From Elusimicrobiota bacterium (GTDB lineage Bacteria > Elusimicrobiota > Elusimicrobia > JACQPE01): 64,000 nt of DNA. This document shows positions 1-7,132 of this stretch, piece by piece (positions within the stretch are counted from its first letter, which is position 1; every line of letters begins with the position of its first letter). Both the position numbers and the translations under genes were made by a program. The notes below the pieces were generated by a model. That model saw only the letters and a list, made by a program, of their open reading frames with translations, was not told the DNA's origin and did not search any database. Where the stretch lies: NCBI GenBank assembly GCA_016180815.1, contig JACPAN010000008.1, forward strand, positions 124,001 to 188,000, read 5' to 3'.

Positions 1-522
1 GGAGACGTCATACGGGAATTCGGCCTTCAAAGCGCTGGTTCCTTCCACGTAAGATTTTCCCTCCACCTCGCCGTAGGCTTTGTCGCTGGACGCGGTTACG
101 ATGCGATTGACGGTCGGGCTTCTGCGGCAGGCTTCCAAAATCGTCCAGGTGCCCTGCACATTGGCTTCAAACGTGGAAAGCGGATTCCGATTGGCGATGG
201 GCACCAGGGCTTGGGCGGCCAAATGAAGCACGGTGTCCACCTCATATTCGTTTAATGCCCGCTCCATGAGCCGGTAGTCCTCGATCGCGCCGTGGACGAT
301 GCTGACTTTGCGGTGGATGCCGTCGAGGAAAAAACGGCTGGAGCCGGGTTCATCGCGCACCACGCAAACCACCTGGGCTTCCAGGGCGACCAAGGCATCC
401 GTGAGCCAGCCGCCCAAAAATCCGGTCGCGCCGGTGACCAAGACATTGCGGTCGCGCCAAAAAGCCGGGTTTGCGGACAATACAGCCATATCTTCCATGG
501 GGTTTCCAAACCTGTTTATCAT
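1..522 (-). CDS. NAD-dependent sugar 4,6-dehydratase, RfbG-like (C-terminus cut by window edge)
   Basis: The N-terminal ~174 residues of an extended short-chain dehydrogenase/reductase are present; the rest lies beyond base 1. Visible are the Rossmann motif VTGATGFLGG just after the start, the LHLAAQA motif and an ASSDKAYG segment that aligns with the catalytic-Ser region of sugar-nucleotide 4,6-dehydratases. The YxxxK motif should start right at the truncation (PYDVS is the last part seen). With the RfbF cytidylyltransferase two genes upstream in the same leftward operon, the likely substrate is CDP-glucose, giving CDP-4-keto-6-deoxyglucose; this is inferred from context. Two in-frame ATGs are possible (522 and 498) and neither has a strong ribosome-binding site. 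The start lies 7 bases after the preceding glycosyltransferase stop. Confidence 0.8.
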   Translation of the reverse strand, partial: MINRFGNPMEDMAVLSANPAFWRDRNVLVTGATGFLGGWLTDALVALEAQVVCVVRDEPGSSRFFLDGIHRKVSIVHGAIEDYRLMERALNEYEVDTVLHLAAQALVPIANRNPLSTFEANVQGTWTILEACRRSPTVNRIVTASSDKAYGEVEGKSYVEGTSALKAEFPYDVS

Positions 523-529
523 TCTCGAT

Positions 530-1273
530 TCAAGAGGTCAAGAAGCGCAATTTCAGGATTTGAATGAAAAAGAGAAACGGGAAGAAGAGGCGCACATGAG
601 AGCGCCCTCCGGCCCTCGCTAGATGAGGCACGTCCAGCTCCGCGATGACCAGATGGTTTTTTCTGGCTTCCCACAACATCTCAACGTTGATGACCCAGTC
701 TTTTTTGTTTAGCCGTAGTTTCTGATAAGCGGTTCGTTTCATCAGCAACGGGTAGCCGTTGATGTCCGTAATATGGATTTTAAACAGCAGGCTGACGATG
801 AGGTGATAGCCGAAGCTCATGAGCATCCTCAGCGCGCCGTCTTTGCGGCCGATGCGTTTGCCTTTGATCAAGTCCGCGCCTCCGGCTTCGATCATGCGGG
901 CCATGGTCAACACCGAGGAATGCGGCACCTCCCCGTCCGCGCAGGTAAATCCCAGAATATCCCCTTTCGCTTGCCGGAATCCTTCCAGAATCGCGCCGCC
1001 ATAGCCCGCGTTTTGTTCTAGGTGCGCGATGCGGATTTCAGGTTTTTCCAAGGACAGGCGCTTAAGAATTTCTTCGGTACGGTCCGTGGAGCCGTTATTG
1101 ACCGCGATGATTTCAAACGGCGAACCGCCTCGCTTGAGCGTGCCGGCTAAATCCGTGAGCGTCCGCTCGATGCAGGCTTCTTCATTGTAAACGGGAATGG
1201 CGATGGAGAGCAGGGGCGTTTGACCTGTCAGTTGTCTTTCCAGGTTTTCCAGCGGGCGTTGCCCTCGTTCCAA
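530..1273 (-). CDS. GT2 family glycosyltransferase, DPM1-like
   Basis: A 247-residue GT-A glycosyltransferase. The N-terminal part has SIAIPVYNEE, followed by VNNGSTDRTEEIL, the nucleotide-sugar site typical of dolichyl/polyprenyl-phosphate sugar transferases. The usual catalytic DxD is replaced by the looser CADGEVP. There is no C-terminal pair of transmembrane helices, only a short hydrophobic stretch near the end. It probably transfers a sugar to polyprenyl phosphate or onto a glycan acceptor; the donor is unknown. The TTG at 1273 overlaps the end of rfbF by 46 bases. A CTG at 1231, overlapping the rfbF TGA and preceded by GGAAAG, would give a protein starting TGQTPLLSIAIP, closer to usual family length. 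The start is therefore unsettled. Confidence 0.85.
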   Translation of the reverse strand: MERGQRPLENLERQLTGQTPLLSIAIPVYNEEACIERTLTDLAGTLKRGGSPFEIIAVNNGSTDRTEEILKRLSLEKPEIRIAHLEQNAGYGGAILEGFRQAKGDILGFTCADGEVPHSSVLTMARMIEAGGADLIKGKRIGRKDGALRMLMSFGYHLIVSLLFKIHITDINGYPLLMKRTAYQKLRLNKKDWVINVEMLWEARKNHLVIAELDVPHLARAGGRSHVRLFFPFLFFIQILKLRFLTS

Positions 1274-2019
1274 AGGGTTTCCAGATGCACTTTATCCCGG
1301 TAAGTATCCATGCATTGCCAGAAACCCCGGTGCTGGTGCATGGCCATCTGTCCGTCTTTGGCCAAGCGTTCCAGGGGTTCCCCTTCCAAGGTGCATTCGT
1401 CCAGATCGCTTAAGTATTGAAAGAATTTTTGTTTGAACACGAAAAAACCGCCGTTGATCCAACTGGCGCCCAACATGGGTTTTTCATCGAATGATTGAAC
1501 GATCGGCGAATTTTTCTTTAAACGCAGTTCGCCGAACCTGGAGATCGGGGAGACTCCGGTCACGGTGCCGATTTTTCCGTGCGTCTTATGGAATTTGACC
1601 AGCTCGTCGATTTTGAGGTCCGTGACCCCGTCGCCGTAGGTGAGCATGAATTCCGGCGCGCGGATATACGGCTGCGCGCGTTTCAAGCGGGCGCCGGTCA
1701 TGGCTTTGACGCCGGTGTCCACCATCGTGACTTTCCAGGGCTCTTGATTCAAGGTTCCGTGAAATTGAATTTTCCCGGGACGCGCCAGATCAACGGTAAA
1801 CGGCAAATTCATGGCGCGGTAATTTAAAAAGTAATTTTTGATCACTTCGCCTTTGTAGCCCAAAAGCAAAACGAAATCCCGGTACCCGTAATGCGCGTAC
1901 CCTTTCATGATATGCCAAAGAATGGGCTGGCCCGCGATTTCCACCATGGGTTTGGGCCTGGTTTCCGTTTCTTCCCGGAGCCGAAACCCCATGCCTCCGC
2001 ATAAAATCACAACCTGCAT
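1228..2019 (-). CDS. rfbF: Glucose-1-phosphate cytidylyltransferase
   Basis: 263 residues, normal family length. It converts glucose-1-phosphate and CTP to CDP-glucose, the entry step to CDP-dideoxyhexoses and other CDP-sugars. The start MQVVILCGGMGFRLREE contains the nucleotide-binding GGxGxRL signature, followed by RPKPMVEIAGQPILWHIM, nearly diagnostic for RfbF. Further conserved pieces are LLGYKGEVIKNYF, the TYGDGVTDL acidic metal-site segment and WINGGFFVF. ATG at 2019 lies 7 bases after the dehydrogenase stop, and the 3' end overlaps the next GT2 gene. The operon order CBS-dehydrogenase, rfbF, GT2, dehydratase supports CDP-sugar synthesis, although the usual downstream genes for abequose, tyvelose or yersiniose are not in view. 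Confidence 0.95.
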   Translation of the reverse strand: MQVVILCGGMGFRLREETETRPKPMVEIAGQPILWHIMKGYAHYGYRDFVLLLGYKGEVIKNYFLNYRAMNLPFTVDLARPGKIQFHGTLNQEPWKVTMVDTGVKAMTGARLKRAQPYIRAPEFMLTYGDGVTDLKIDELVKFHKTHGKIGTVTGVSPISRFGELRLKKNSPIVQSFDEKPMLGASWINGGFFVFKQKFFQYLSDLDECTLEGEPLERLAKDGQMAMHQHRGFWQCMDTYRDKVHLETLWNEGNARWKTWKDN

Positions 2020-2026
2020 AAAAATT

Positions 2027-3736
2027 TCAGCGCCAGCCGGCGTAAGTGATGCCCGGCACGCGCTCGATCTCCTCCTTTAAAAATAGATACCACCCGTCAT
2101 AAAACAGGGCGGGCCGCCGCATGCTTTGAAGCAGGCGGTAGATGTCCAGGTCCTGATAAGCGGGGTTATTGTTCATGATCACCGCGGCGTCTGCCCTGCG
2201 AAAGCCTTGCTCCGGCGTCGCGGGCGCGGCTCCCCAACGGGCGATTTGTTGTCCTGAAACAATGGGGTCGTACCCCACAACGTTCGCCCCGGCGGCCTTT
2301 AAACGATTCAGCACGTCCAAGGTGCAGGAGTCGCGCGTATCCGAAGTCGGTGGATTGCCTTTGAAGGCGAAGCCCAGAAGAAAAATTTTGCTTTTTCGCG
2401 GCGGCTTGTCGTTTTTATTGAGGAAGCCTATGATTTCATCGGCGATGAGCGGAGGGATCGATTCATTGATGCTGCGTCCGGTCGAGACCAGGCGCGACGG
2501 CAGCCCCACGGTTTTTCCGGCTTGAACGTAAATGTGCGGGTCTTTTTTGAGGCAGACGCCGCCGACCCCGGGGCTCGGCATCGGGACATGGCCGCGCGGG
2601 TAGCCTTCATTGGCGGCCCGGATCAGCCCGACGGCATCCAAGCCCAGGCGTTTCGCCAGCAAAGCCGCTTCATTGGCGAAGGAAAACGTTAGGTCGCGAT
2701 AGGCGTTATTAATCAGCTTGACCATCTCGGCAGCTTCCAGCGATTGCACCTGAACGATGGTTTTGGTGATGGTGTTGAAGAGTTTGGCGGCCAGTTCCGT
2801 GCTGGCTTCGTTGACGCCGCCGATGATTTGCGGCAGGGTGCGCAATTCTTCCACGGCTTTGCCTTCGGCGGTGCGTTCCGGCGCCATGACCAGATAAAAT
2901 TCATTGCCCGCTTCCAAACCCGTCGTCGATTCCAAAAGCGGCTTGATGACGTTGCGGCAGGTTCCCAGGGGAACCGTGGACCGGACCACGACCAGGTCCC
3001 CGCGTTTGAGTTTGCCCGCGATGAAGCGGACCGCGGATTCCAGGTCCGAAAGTTTCGGGTTGCCCTTGGCGTCGAGCGGCGTTCCGATGCACAAGATGTA
3101 GACGTCGGCGCCGGAAAATTGCGCGGTGGTGGTGACGCGGAAGCGTTTGCCCCGGGCGTGGCGCAGAATGGCCCAGATGCCGCGTTCATAAAACGTGGGC
3201 TGAAGTTTGGCCAAGCGCCGCACGATGGCCGCGTTGATGTCCACGCCGGTCACCTCAAAGCCCGAATCAGCCAGCACCGCGGCCAAGGTCAGGCCCACGT
3301 AGCCCAGGCCGATCACCGCAACGCTTCGGCCCGCTACGTCCTGGTTGCGCCACAGGTCATAGTGGGTGAGGATATCGTCCAATCGGCCCTGACCGTCGAG
3401 AACCAGAATGCGGTCGATGCGCCCGGTTTGCATCCGCCCCTTGCTTTTGGTCTGACTGGCGATGGAGGCCAGGATTTCTTTCGGGCTTAGTCCCTTGGCC
3501 ACGGCAATGGGCTCGCGCGTCATGACTTTGCGCACCGGAGTATCGAGCGGGATTTTTTTAAGCATCAGGCGGCGGACATTGCCGTCCGTGACAATGCCCA
3601 AAACTTTGCGGTTTTGATCCGTGACCACGGCGATGCCCGGGGGAGCTCCGGCTTTGGCGGCGCGCCCGATGGCCTCGATGGTTTTGGCCAGAGTCAGGGT
3701 TGGTTGAACGCAAAGAAGGTTAAGCGTTTTATTCAT
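2027..3736 (-). CDS. CBS-domain/nucleotide-sugar dehydrogenase fusion (WecC/UDP-ManNAc dehydrogenase-like)
   Basis: 569 residues, about 130 longer than a normal UDP-sugar dehydrogenase. Residues ~1-125 form a paired CBS module (GIAVVTDQNRKVLGIVTDG, VRKVMTREPI, RILVLDGQGRLDDIL). Residues ~135-569 are the dehydrogenase: the NAD motif AVIGLGYVG at 140-148, CIGTPLD at ~216, MAPERTAEG at ~284, the catalytic Cys395 in GVGGVCLKKDP, and GFAFKGNPPTSDTRDS near the end. The reaction is two-step NAD-dependent oxidation of a nucleotide sugar to its uronic acid; the substrate (UDP-ManNAc, UDP-GlcNAc or UDP-glucose) cannot be read with certainty. CBS modules usually bind adenine nucleotides, so this enzyme may be energy- or ligand-gated. 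The CBS segment resembles the module elsewhere fused to PtmE-type nucleotidyltransferases. First gene of the leftward operon. Confidence 0.9.
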   Translation of the reverse strand: MNKTLNLLCVQPTLTLAKTIEAIGRAAKAGAPPGIAVVTDQNRKVLGIVTDGNVRRLMLKKIPLDTPVRKVMTREPIAVAKGLSPKEILASIASQTKSKGRMQTGRIDRILVLDGQGRLDDILTHYDLWRNQDVAGRSVAVIGLGYVGLTLAAVLADSGFEVTGVDINAAIVRRLAKLQPTFYERGIWAILRHARGKRFRVTTTAQFSGADVYILCIGTPLDAKGNPKLSDLESAVRFIAGKLKRGDLVVVRSTVPLGTCRNVIKPLLESTTGLEAGNEFYLVMAPERTAEGKAVEELRTLPQIIGGVNEASTELAAKLFNTITKTIVQVQSLEAAEMVKLINNAYRDLTFSFANEAALLAKRLGLDAVGLIRAANEGYPRGHVPMPSPGVGGVCLKKDPHIYVQAGKTVGLPSRLVSTGRSINESIPPLIADEIIGFLNKNDKPPRKSKIFLLGFAFKGNPPTSDTRDSCTLDVLNRLKAAGANVVGYDPIVSGQQIARWGAAPATPEQGFRRADAAVIMNNNPAYQDLDIYRLLQSMRRPALFYDGWYLFLKEEIERVPGITYAGWR

Positions 3737-3793
3737 GTGATAGGCAACGGCCCATTAGGTATTCGTGAAATTCCCCCCGCAGCGTTCAACGCC

Positions 3794-5245
3794 TCAATTT
3801 AACACTTTTTGACCGAAAAATTGTTTAGACGGCGCCGCGGTTTCGAGTTCTTTCAGCAGCGCTTCGCCGATGCGCTCGCCGGCTTTCCCGTCGTTTTTGA
3901 AGCAATGGGAACGGATGATTTCTTTGCGGCCCGCGGCGTCTAATCCGGGGTTCGCCAGGTATCCGTTGATGTGTTTGAGCAATTCTTCGTGGGACCTGGC
4001 CACGCGCAGGCCGTTGGTGCGCATCAGGTTCTGATAGTGGTTCCAGTCGTAATACCGGGCGATGGAACGGTAGTAGGGCATAGGGGTATTGCCGTCATAA
4101 GCGATGGAAACGACCGGGCGGTCGAACGCCGCGGCGTCGAGGGTGCTGGTGGAGAGCACGTTAAGCGCCACGTCGCAATTGGCCAAGACTTCGGCTAAAT
4201 GCCGCTCATCATCCTCGCCCGCTTTCCAACCGGAAGAAAAACGGCCCGCGGTGAATGCGATGCTGGGCTCGTCGATTAAAACATCCGGGTGCCCGCGATA
4301 GCGCAGTAAATAATTAGTATCCAAACCCGGATGAAGCCTCAGCAGAAGTTGCGCGGGCGACGAATAGCGGCCTTCCTTCAACCATTGAACCAGGTGTTCC
4401 ACCACCTCGATTTGTTTGGGCAGCATATTCGGATTGCCCGCCAGATAAGCGATGGTTTTTTTATCGGGATTTCCTCCGTAACGCTTGATGAACTCGGAGC
4501 GCGGCGTCCAGCGGCCGCCGGCGTAAACGTCGAATTGAGGGATGCCGACAATTTCGATCTCCGCGTCTTTGTAGCCCAAAAAATCCGTTAATTCCTTGTG
4601 CTGGATTTCATTCCAGATCAATAGTTTGTCGAAATGAAGCGGCAATAGCCTGCCCGGAAGCGGGCTGACGGCTCCGCGCAATCCTGTTTTGGTGTTGATC
4701 ACGTCCCAACTGTGCAGCATGGCCGTGACCTTGATGCCCAGCCTGCGTCCGTAAAAAGCCACGGGAAATTCTTCCAAGGCCGTGGTGTGAGTCAGAAAAA
4801 CCATGGACGGCTTGAATTCTTCAAACAAACGGTCGTAATAATCACAGCGGACCAACGCCGGCTGCCACTGCCGCAGCCAGGATAACAGCGGCTCCCAACC
4901 CAGCAAAAATCCGATGATTCGCCGCCGCTGAAAGGAGCCGGGCAAATCATGGCGCAGGCTTTCCTTTAAAATCTGCAGGGTGCGGATGCCGGATTTGCCG
5001 GTGAAGTAATACCCCTCCGCGATATCCAAAAATTTTCTCAGCGCGCGGAAAGCGAACGGCAGTTTATTGGGAAGATCGCGGAAAAGGATGTTGGGGCCTT
5101 GGAATTCCTTGACGAATTCCGGGTCTAAAGAGAGAGCCGATAAAATAACAACCCGGTGCTCGCGGCTGAGCATCTTGAGCGCCGCGCAGCGCAGGATATT
5201 CCTGGCCGAAATACCGTAAGGGACGCTGATAAAAACCGTTTTCAT
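3794..5245 (-). CDS. Putative GT-B glycosyltransferase / surface-carbohydrate protein
   Basis: About 483 residues from the ATG at 5245 (MKTVFISVPYGISARN). The segment with KTIAYLAGNPN at mid-protein and the C-terminal NVLSTSTLDAAAFDRPVVSI are typical of GT-B enzymes that bind nucleotide sugars in the second Rossmann domain (CDP-glycerol transferase, WaaB and UDP-GlcNAc 2-epimerase-like folds). No transmembrane helix or signal peptide is evident. The exact activity is not recognised. An in-frame start at 5293 would add 16 unlikely residues and lies upstream of a good TATAAT, so 5245 is preferred. The neighbouring sugar operon makes a cytoplasmic role in glycan assembly likely. Confidence 0.7.
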   Translation of the reverse strand: MKTVFISVPYGISARNILRCAALKMLSREHRVVILSALSLDPEFVKEFQGPNILFRDLPNKLPFAFRALRKFLDIAEGYYFTGKSGIRTLQILKESLRHDLPGSFQRRRIIGFLLGWEPLLSWLRQWQPALVRCDYYDRLFEEFKPSMVFLTHTTALEEFPVAFYGRRLGIKVTAMLHSWDVINTKTGLRGAVSPLPGRLLPLHFDKLLIWNEIQHKELTDFLGYKDAEIEIVGIPQFDVYAGGRWTPRSEFIKRYGGNPDKKTIAYLAGNPNMLPKQIEVVEHLVQWLKEGRYSSPAQLLLRLHPGLDTNYLLRYRGHPDVLIDEPSIAFTAGRFSSGWKAGEDDERHLAEVLANCDVALNVLSTSTLDAAAFDRPVVSIAYDGNTPMPYYRSIARYYDWNHYQNLMRTNGLRVARSHEELLKHINGYLANPGLDAAGRKEIIRSHCFKNDGKAGERIGEALLKELETAAPSKQFFGQKVLN

Positions 5246-5266
5246 GGAATCCGCGTTCACGCCGGG

Positions 5267-5296
5267 ATTATAAGAAATCAGACTACTATCCAAAAT
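5267..5296 (-). promoter_or_regulatory. Putative leftward promoter for the GT-B gene
   Basis: On the minus strand a perfect TATAAT lies at 5272-5267, with only a weak -35 (ATTTTG, 5296-5291, 18-base spacer). The expected transcript would start about 15 bases before the ATG at 5245. The first operator repeat (5299-5310) lies next to the -35 region, so the divergent toxin-antitoxin-like locus may share control with it. Confidence 0.4.
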
Positions 5297-5298
5297 AA

Positions 5299-5399
5299 GT
5301 TACCAAACAAATAGTGTAAATATGTCGCAATGTTTGGTAATTAAACCTTGCGAAAAGTTACCAAACAAACTATGCTAATTAATAGAATTGTTTGGTAAC
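5299..5399. promoter_or_regulatory. Four-copy operator array (two inverted pairs of TTACCAAACA)
   Basis: The 10-base core TTACCAAACA occurs four times in alternating orientation: 5300-5309 (+), 5331-5340 (-), 5358-5367 (+) and 5389-5398 (-). The two members of each pair are offset by exactly 31 bases, and the pairs repeat at 58 bases. Copies 1, 3 and 4 extend to the 12-mer GTTACCAAACAA or its complement. Copy 3 sits in the spacer of the rightward promoter and copy 4 just before the ATG at 5404. This is the layout of a repressor operator, plausibly autoregulatory for the gene pair downstream. Confidence 0.75.
5348..5376 (+). promoter_or_regulatory. Sigma70-like promoter of the 5404-6385 gene pair
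   Basis: TTGCGA (5348-5353) and TATGCT (5371-5376) are separated by the optimal 17 bases, the spacer being largely filled by an operator copy. Transcription would start near 5383, giving a leader of about 20 bases before the ATG at 5404. Confidence 0.55.
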
Positions 5400-5403
5400 T
5401 GCA

Positions 5404-5760
5404 ATGAGCATTATAAGAAGCATCCTAGCCGAAGAACTGCAAAACTCTATAAATCGCCTTGGAAAGTACAAACAGACGCTTAAAAGCCTTCCGAGGGGCG
5501 TCTTAATTAACAAAAAGATTAAAGGTCATAAATTTTATTATGAAGCCTACAGAGATGGTAAGAAGGTCAAGTTTAGATATAAAGGCAAGTTAAACAAAGC
5601 GGAGATCGCCAAATATAAAGAAGCCCAAAAATTAAAAGTCAGGTATCACAAATCGATATCAGACATACGCCGCCAGATAAAGTTCCTCGAGCGAGCCCTT
5701 CATGAACGAAAAAAAAGATCAAGAAAACCTCTGTCTAGAAGTTCTAAAAAAGCTCCATAA
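5404..5760 (+). CDS. Small basic coiled-coil protein, putative antitoxin/partner of the downstream nucleotidyltransferase
   Basis: 118 residues, very Lys/Arg rich. An N-terminal helix (ILAEELQNSINRLGKYKQTL) is followed by LPRGVLINKKIKGHKFYYEA, a beta segment (YRDGKKVKFRYKG), then a long charged helix likely to form a coiled coil. The pattern leucine-proline-[RK]-G ... KKI-G-[KH]-[EK]-[FY]YY ... YRDGKKV ... YKGK resembles small proteins known next to nucleotidyltransferase toxins in Firmicutes; this is recollection of a pattern, not a search result. The gene overlaps the next one by 59 bases, so the two are co-transcribed. ATG 5404 is preferred to an in-frame TTG at 5392, which lies inside the operator. 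It is noticeably AT-richer than its flanks, suggesting transfer. Confidence 0.7.
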   Translation: MSIIRSILAEELQNSINRLGKYKQTLKSLPRGVLINKKIKGHKFYYEAYRDGKKVKFRYKGKLNKAEIAKYKEAQKLKVRYHKSISDIRRQIKFLERALHERKKRSRKPLSRSSKKAP

Positions 5761-6385
5761 GGTTGGTGTCTTGCAAGATTTAATTCTTGTGGGCAGCTGG
5801 TGCGTTTATTTCTATAAAGACCTGCTCAAAAATTCGAAATACGTATCTACCGTAAGAACTACGGATATCGATTTTTTAATCCAGACTCCCCCGAAAATTA
5901 GTACCTCCGTTGATTTGCCTGAACTGTTTAAAGAGCTTGATTTTATCCCGGACCATCGCTCGAGTGGTTTGATTAAACTGATTCATCCGCAATTAACGAT
6001 AGAATTTTTGGTTCCGGAAAAAGGGAAAGGCGATAGCGGGCCTTATCCGATTAAAGCTTTGAAAATTACCGCTCAGCCGTTACGCTTTATGAACCTGCTG
6101 ACAGATCAGCTCGTGATATTAAAAACTCAAGGCATGATGCTGAGACTCCCGCATCCTGCCAATTATGCTTTTCAAAAGTTAATCATCAGCAACCGTAGAA
6201 AAAAACCTGAAAAGCGCGATAAAGACCGTCGGCAAGCCATCGACATACTGGAAGCTATGGACAACAATGCTTTTGAAGAAGCAAAAATAATTTTAAAATC
6301 TCTACCGTCCAATTGGCAGAAAACTATTCTGAATACACTGGTAAAGATCCAGGAAAATACCCTAACAGATCGACTGGTAAACTAG
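5702..6385 (+). CDS. GSU2403-family nucleotidyltransferase-fold protein (NTP_transf_8-like)
   Basis: 227 residues. The order of motifs fits the GSU2403/NTP_transf_8 group: ILVGSWCVYFYKD (the GG/GS-W stretch of the polymerase-beta fold), RTTDIDFLIQTPP (two of the metal-binding carboxylates), LTIEFLVPEKGKG (third carboxylate region), then LRFMNLLTDQLVILK and a helical C-terminus that includes FQKLIISNRRKK. Members are thought to modify nucleic acid or protein by NMP transfer, and several related folds act as toxins. It overlaps the upstream basic protein, sits behind a palindromic operator array and is AT-rich like its partner. I therefore read the pair as a toxin-antitoxin-like or defence module; activity is inferred. 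Confidence 0.8.
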   Translation: MNEKKDQENLCLEVLKKLHKVGVLQDLILVGSWCVYFYKDLLKNSKYVSTVRTTDIDFLIQTPPKISTSVDLPELFKELDFIPDHRSSGLIKLIHPQLTIEFLVPEKGKGDSGPYPIKALKITAQPLRFMNLLTDQLVILKTQGMMLRLPHPANYAFQKLIISNRRKKPEKRDKDRRQAIDILEAMDNNAFEEAKIILKSLPSNWQKTILNTLVKIQENTLTDRLVN

Positions 6386-6508
6386 CGTTTAGCCATTGGG
6401 CGAAGGCCTGAAGATTATCTTGTTTTCCTTCGGCTAGGGTTGAAATGGATGGATAAATTTTACAGTAGAATGCTTTCTAATGATTGATAGGCACACACAG
6501 GGGAACGA

Positions 6509-7096
6509 ATGGGCCATTCGACACCGAGAAGTCTGACGTTGGACAACGTGGATGATGCGATCCGCACGTATGCGCTTTCTGTTGAACAGATCGGGAGCTC
6601 GATTGCTCATTTGCGAGGCATACCACTCTTGGAAGCACTAAAGCACACCGAGATCGGTGCTGGCCCATACGACGATGTTTCACTATTCGAGGCTGCAAAC
6701 CGCATCATGACCGACCTTGTGATTCTCCATGGCGTTCGATGGATGCTGAAGAAGCGCACTTTCCCATTCAAAACGTATCTAGTCGAGTATGGCAATGATG
6801 ATGAAAACGGATTTGACATTCGCGCAGAGCACGACGGTAAGATCTTGATCGGTGAGGCTTTCAACGTCGCGAAGTCATTCTTTTCGACGAAGCGTGGAGC
6901 CATGCTTAAGAAATTGCGCAATTTGAAGGCTGACTTCCGAATCCTGATATTCAACCATGACGCGGTAAAGACTAGGTACGTGCCCGAAACTGGCCCTGGA
7001 GAACATTTCGTATTGGTCGACGTTGGTTCTGAAAGTGCCAAGGTGGTGCCCAACCTTCCGCTGGAACGGACGGTGGCTTTGAAGGAGTTTCAATAG
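6509..7096 (+). CDS. Integron-cassette protein 1, unknown function (possible PD-(D/E)XK-like core)
   Basis: 195 residues with no family I recognise. An N-terminal helical part (to ~80) is followed by an alpha/beta core with YLVEYGNDDENGFDIRAEH, then KILIGEAFNVAK and FRILIFNHDAV. The spacing D103 ... E116-x-F with nearby Lys122 faintly recalls a PD-(D/E)XK nuclease sheet, but this is weak. AGGGG 8-12 bases before the ATG can serve as ribosome-binding site. The last 16 codons lie inside an attC site (7048-7123), so the gene and recombination site overlap. Codon choice and composition differ from the chromosomal neighbours, as expected for a captured cassette. Confidence 0.7.
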   Translation: MGHSTPRSLTLDNVDDAIRTYALSVEQIGSSIAHLRGIPLLEALKHTEIGAGPYDDVSLFEAANRIMTDLVILHGVRWMLKKRTFPFKTYLVEYGNDDENGFDIRAEHDGKILIGEAFNVAKSFFSTKRGAMLKKLRNLKADFRILIFNHDAVKTRYVPETGPGEHFVLVDVGSESAKVVPNLPLERTVALKEFQ

Positions 7097-7123
7097 CCGC
7101 CGCCGTTCAGCGGCACGTTAGGC
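7048..7123 (+). other. attC recombination site 1
   Basis: 76 bases. R'' is GCCCAAC (7048-7054) and R' is GTTAGGC (7117-7123). L'' is CCGCTGGAACGG (7058-7069) and L' is CCGTTCAGCGG (7103-7113): they pair perfectly except for one extra G in L'', the extrahelical base characteristic of attC. R/L spacers are 3 bases on each side (CTT and CAC). The inner part continues the stem (CGGTGGC with GCCGCCG, one mismatch) and leaves a loop around 7080-7095. The left half is inside the end of the cassette-1 gene. Confidence 0.85.
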
Positions 7124-7132
7124 CGAACTGAA

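Noticed and set aside
5392-5760. TTG start at 5392 for the small basic protein
   Set aside because: It lies inside the fourth operator copy and downstream ATG 5404 fits the promoter better.
6386-6508. A third attC or attI site to the left of the first cassette
   Set aside because: GTTTAGC and ATTGGGC look similar to core boxes, but neither fits GTTRRRY and no paired L boxes were found.
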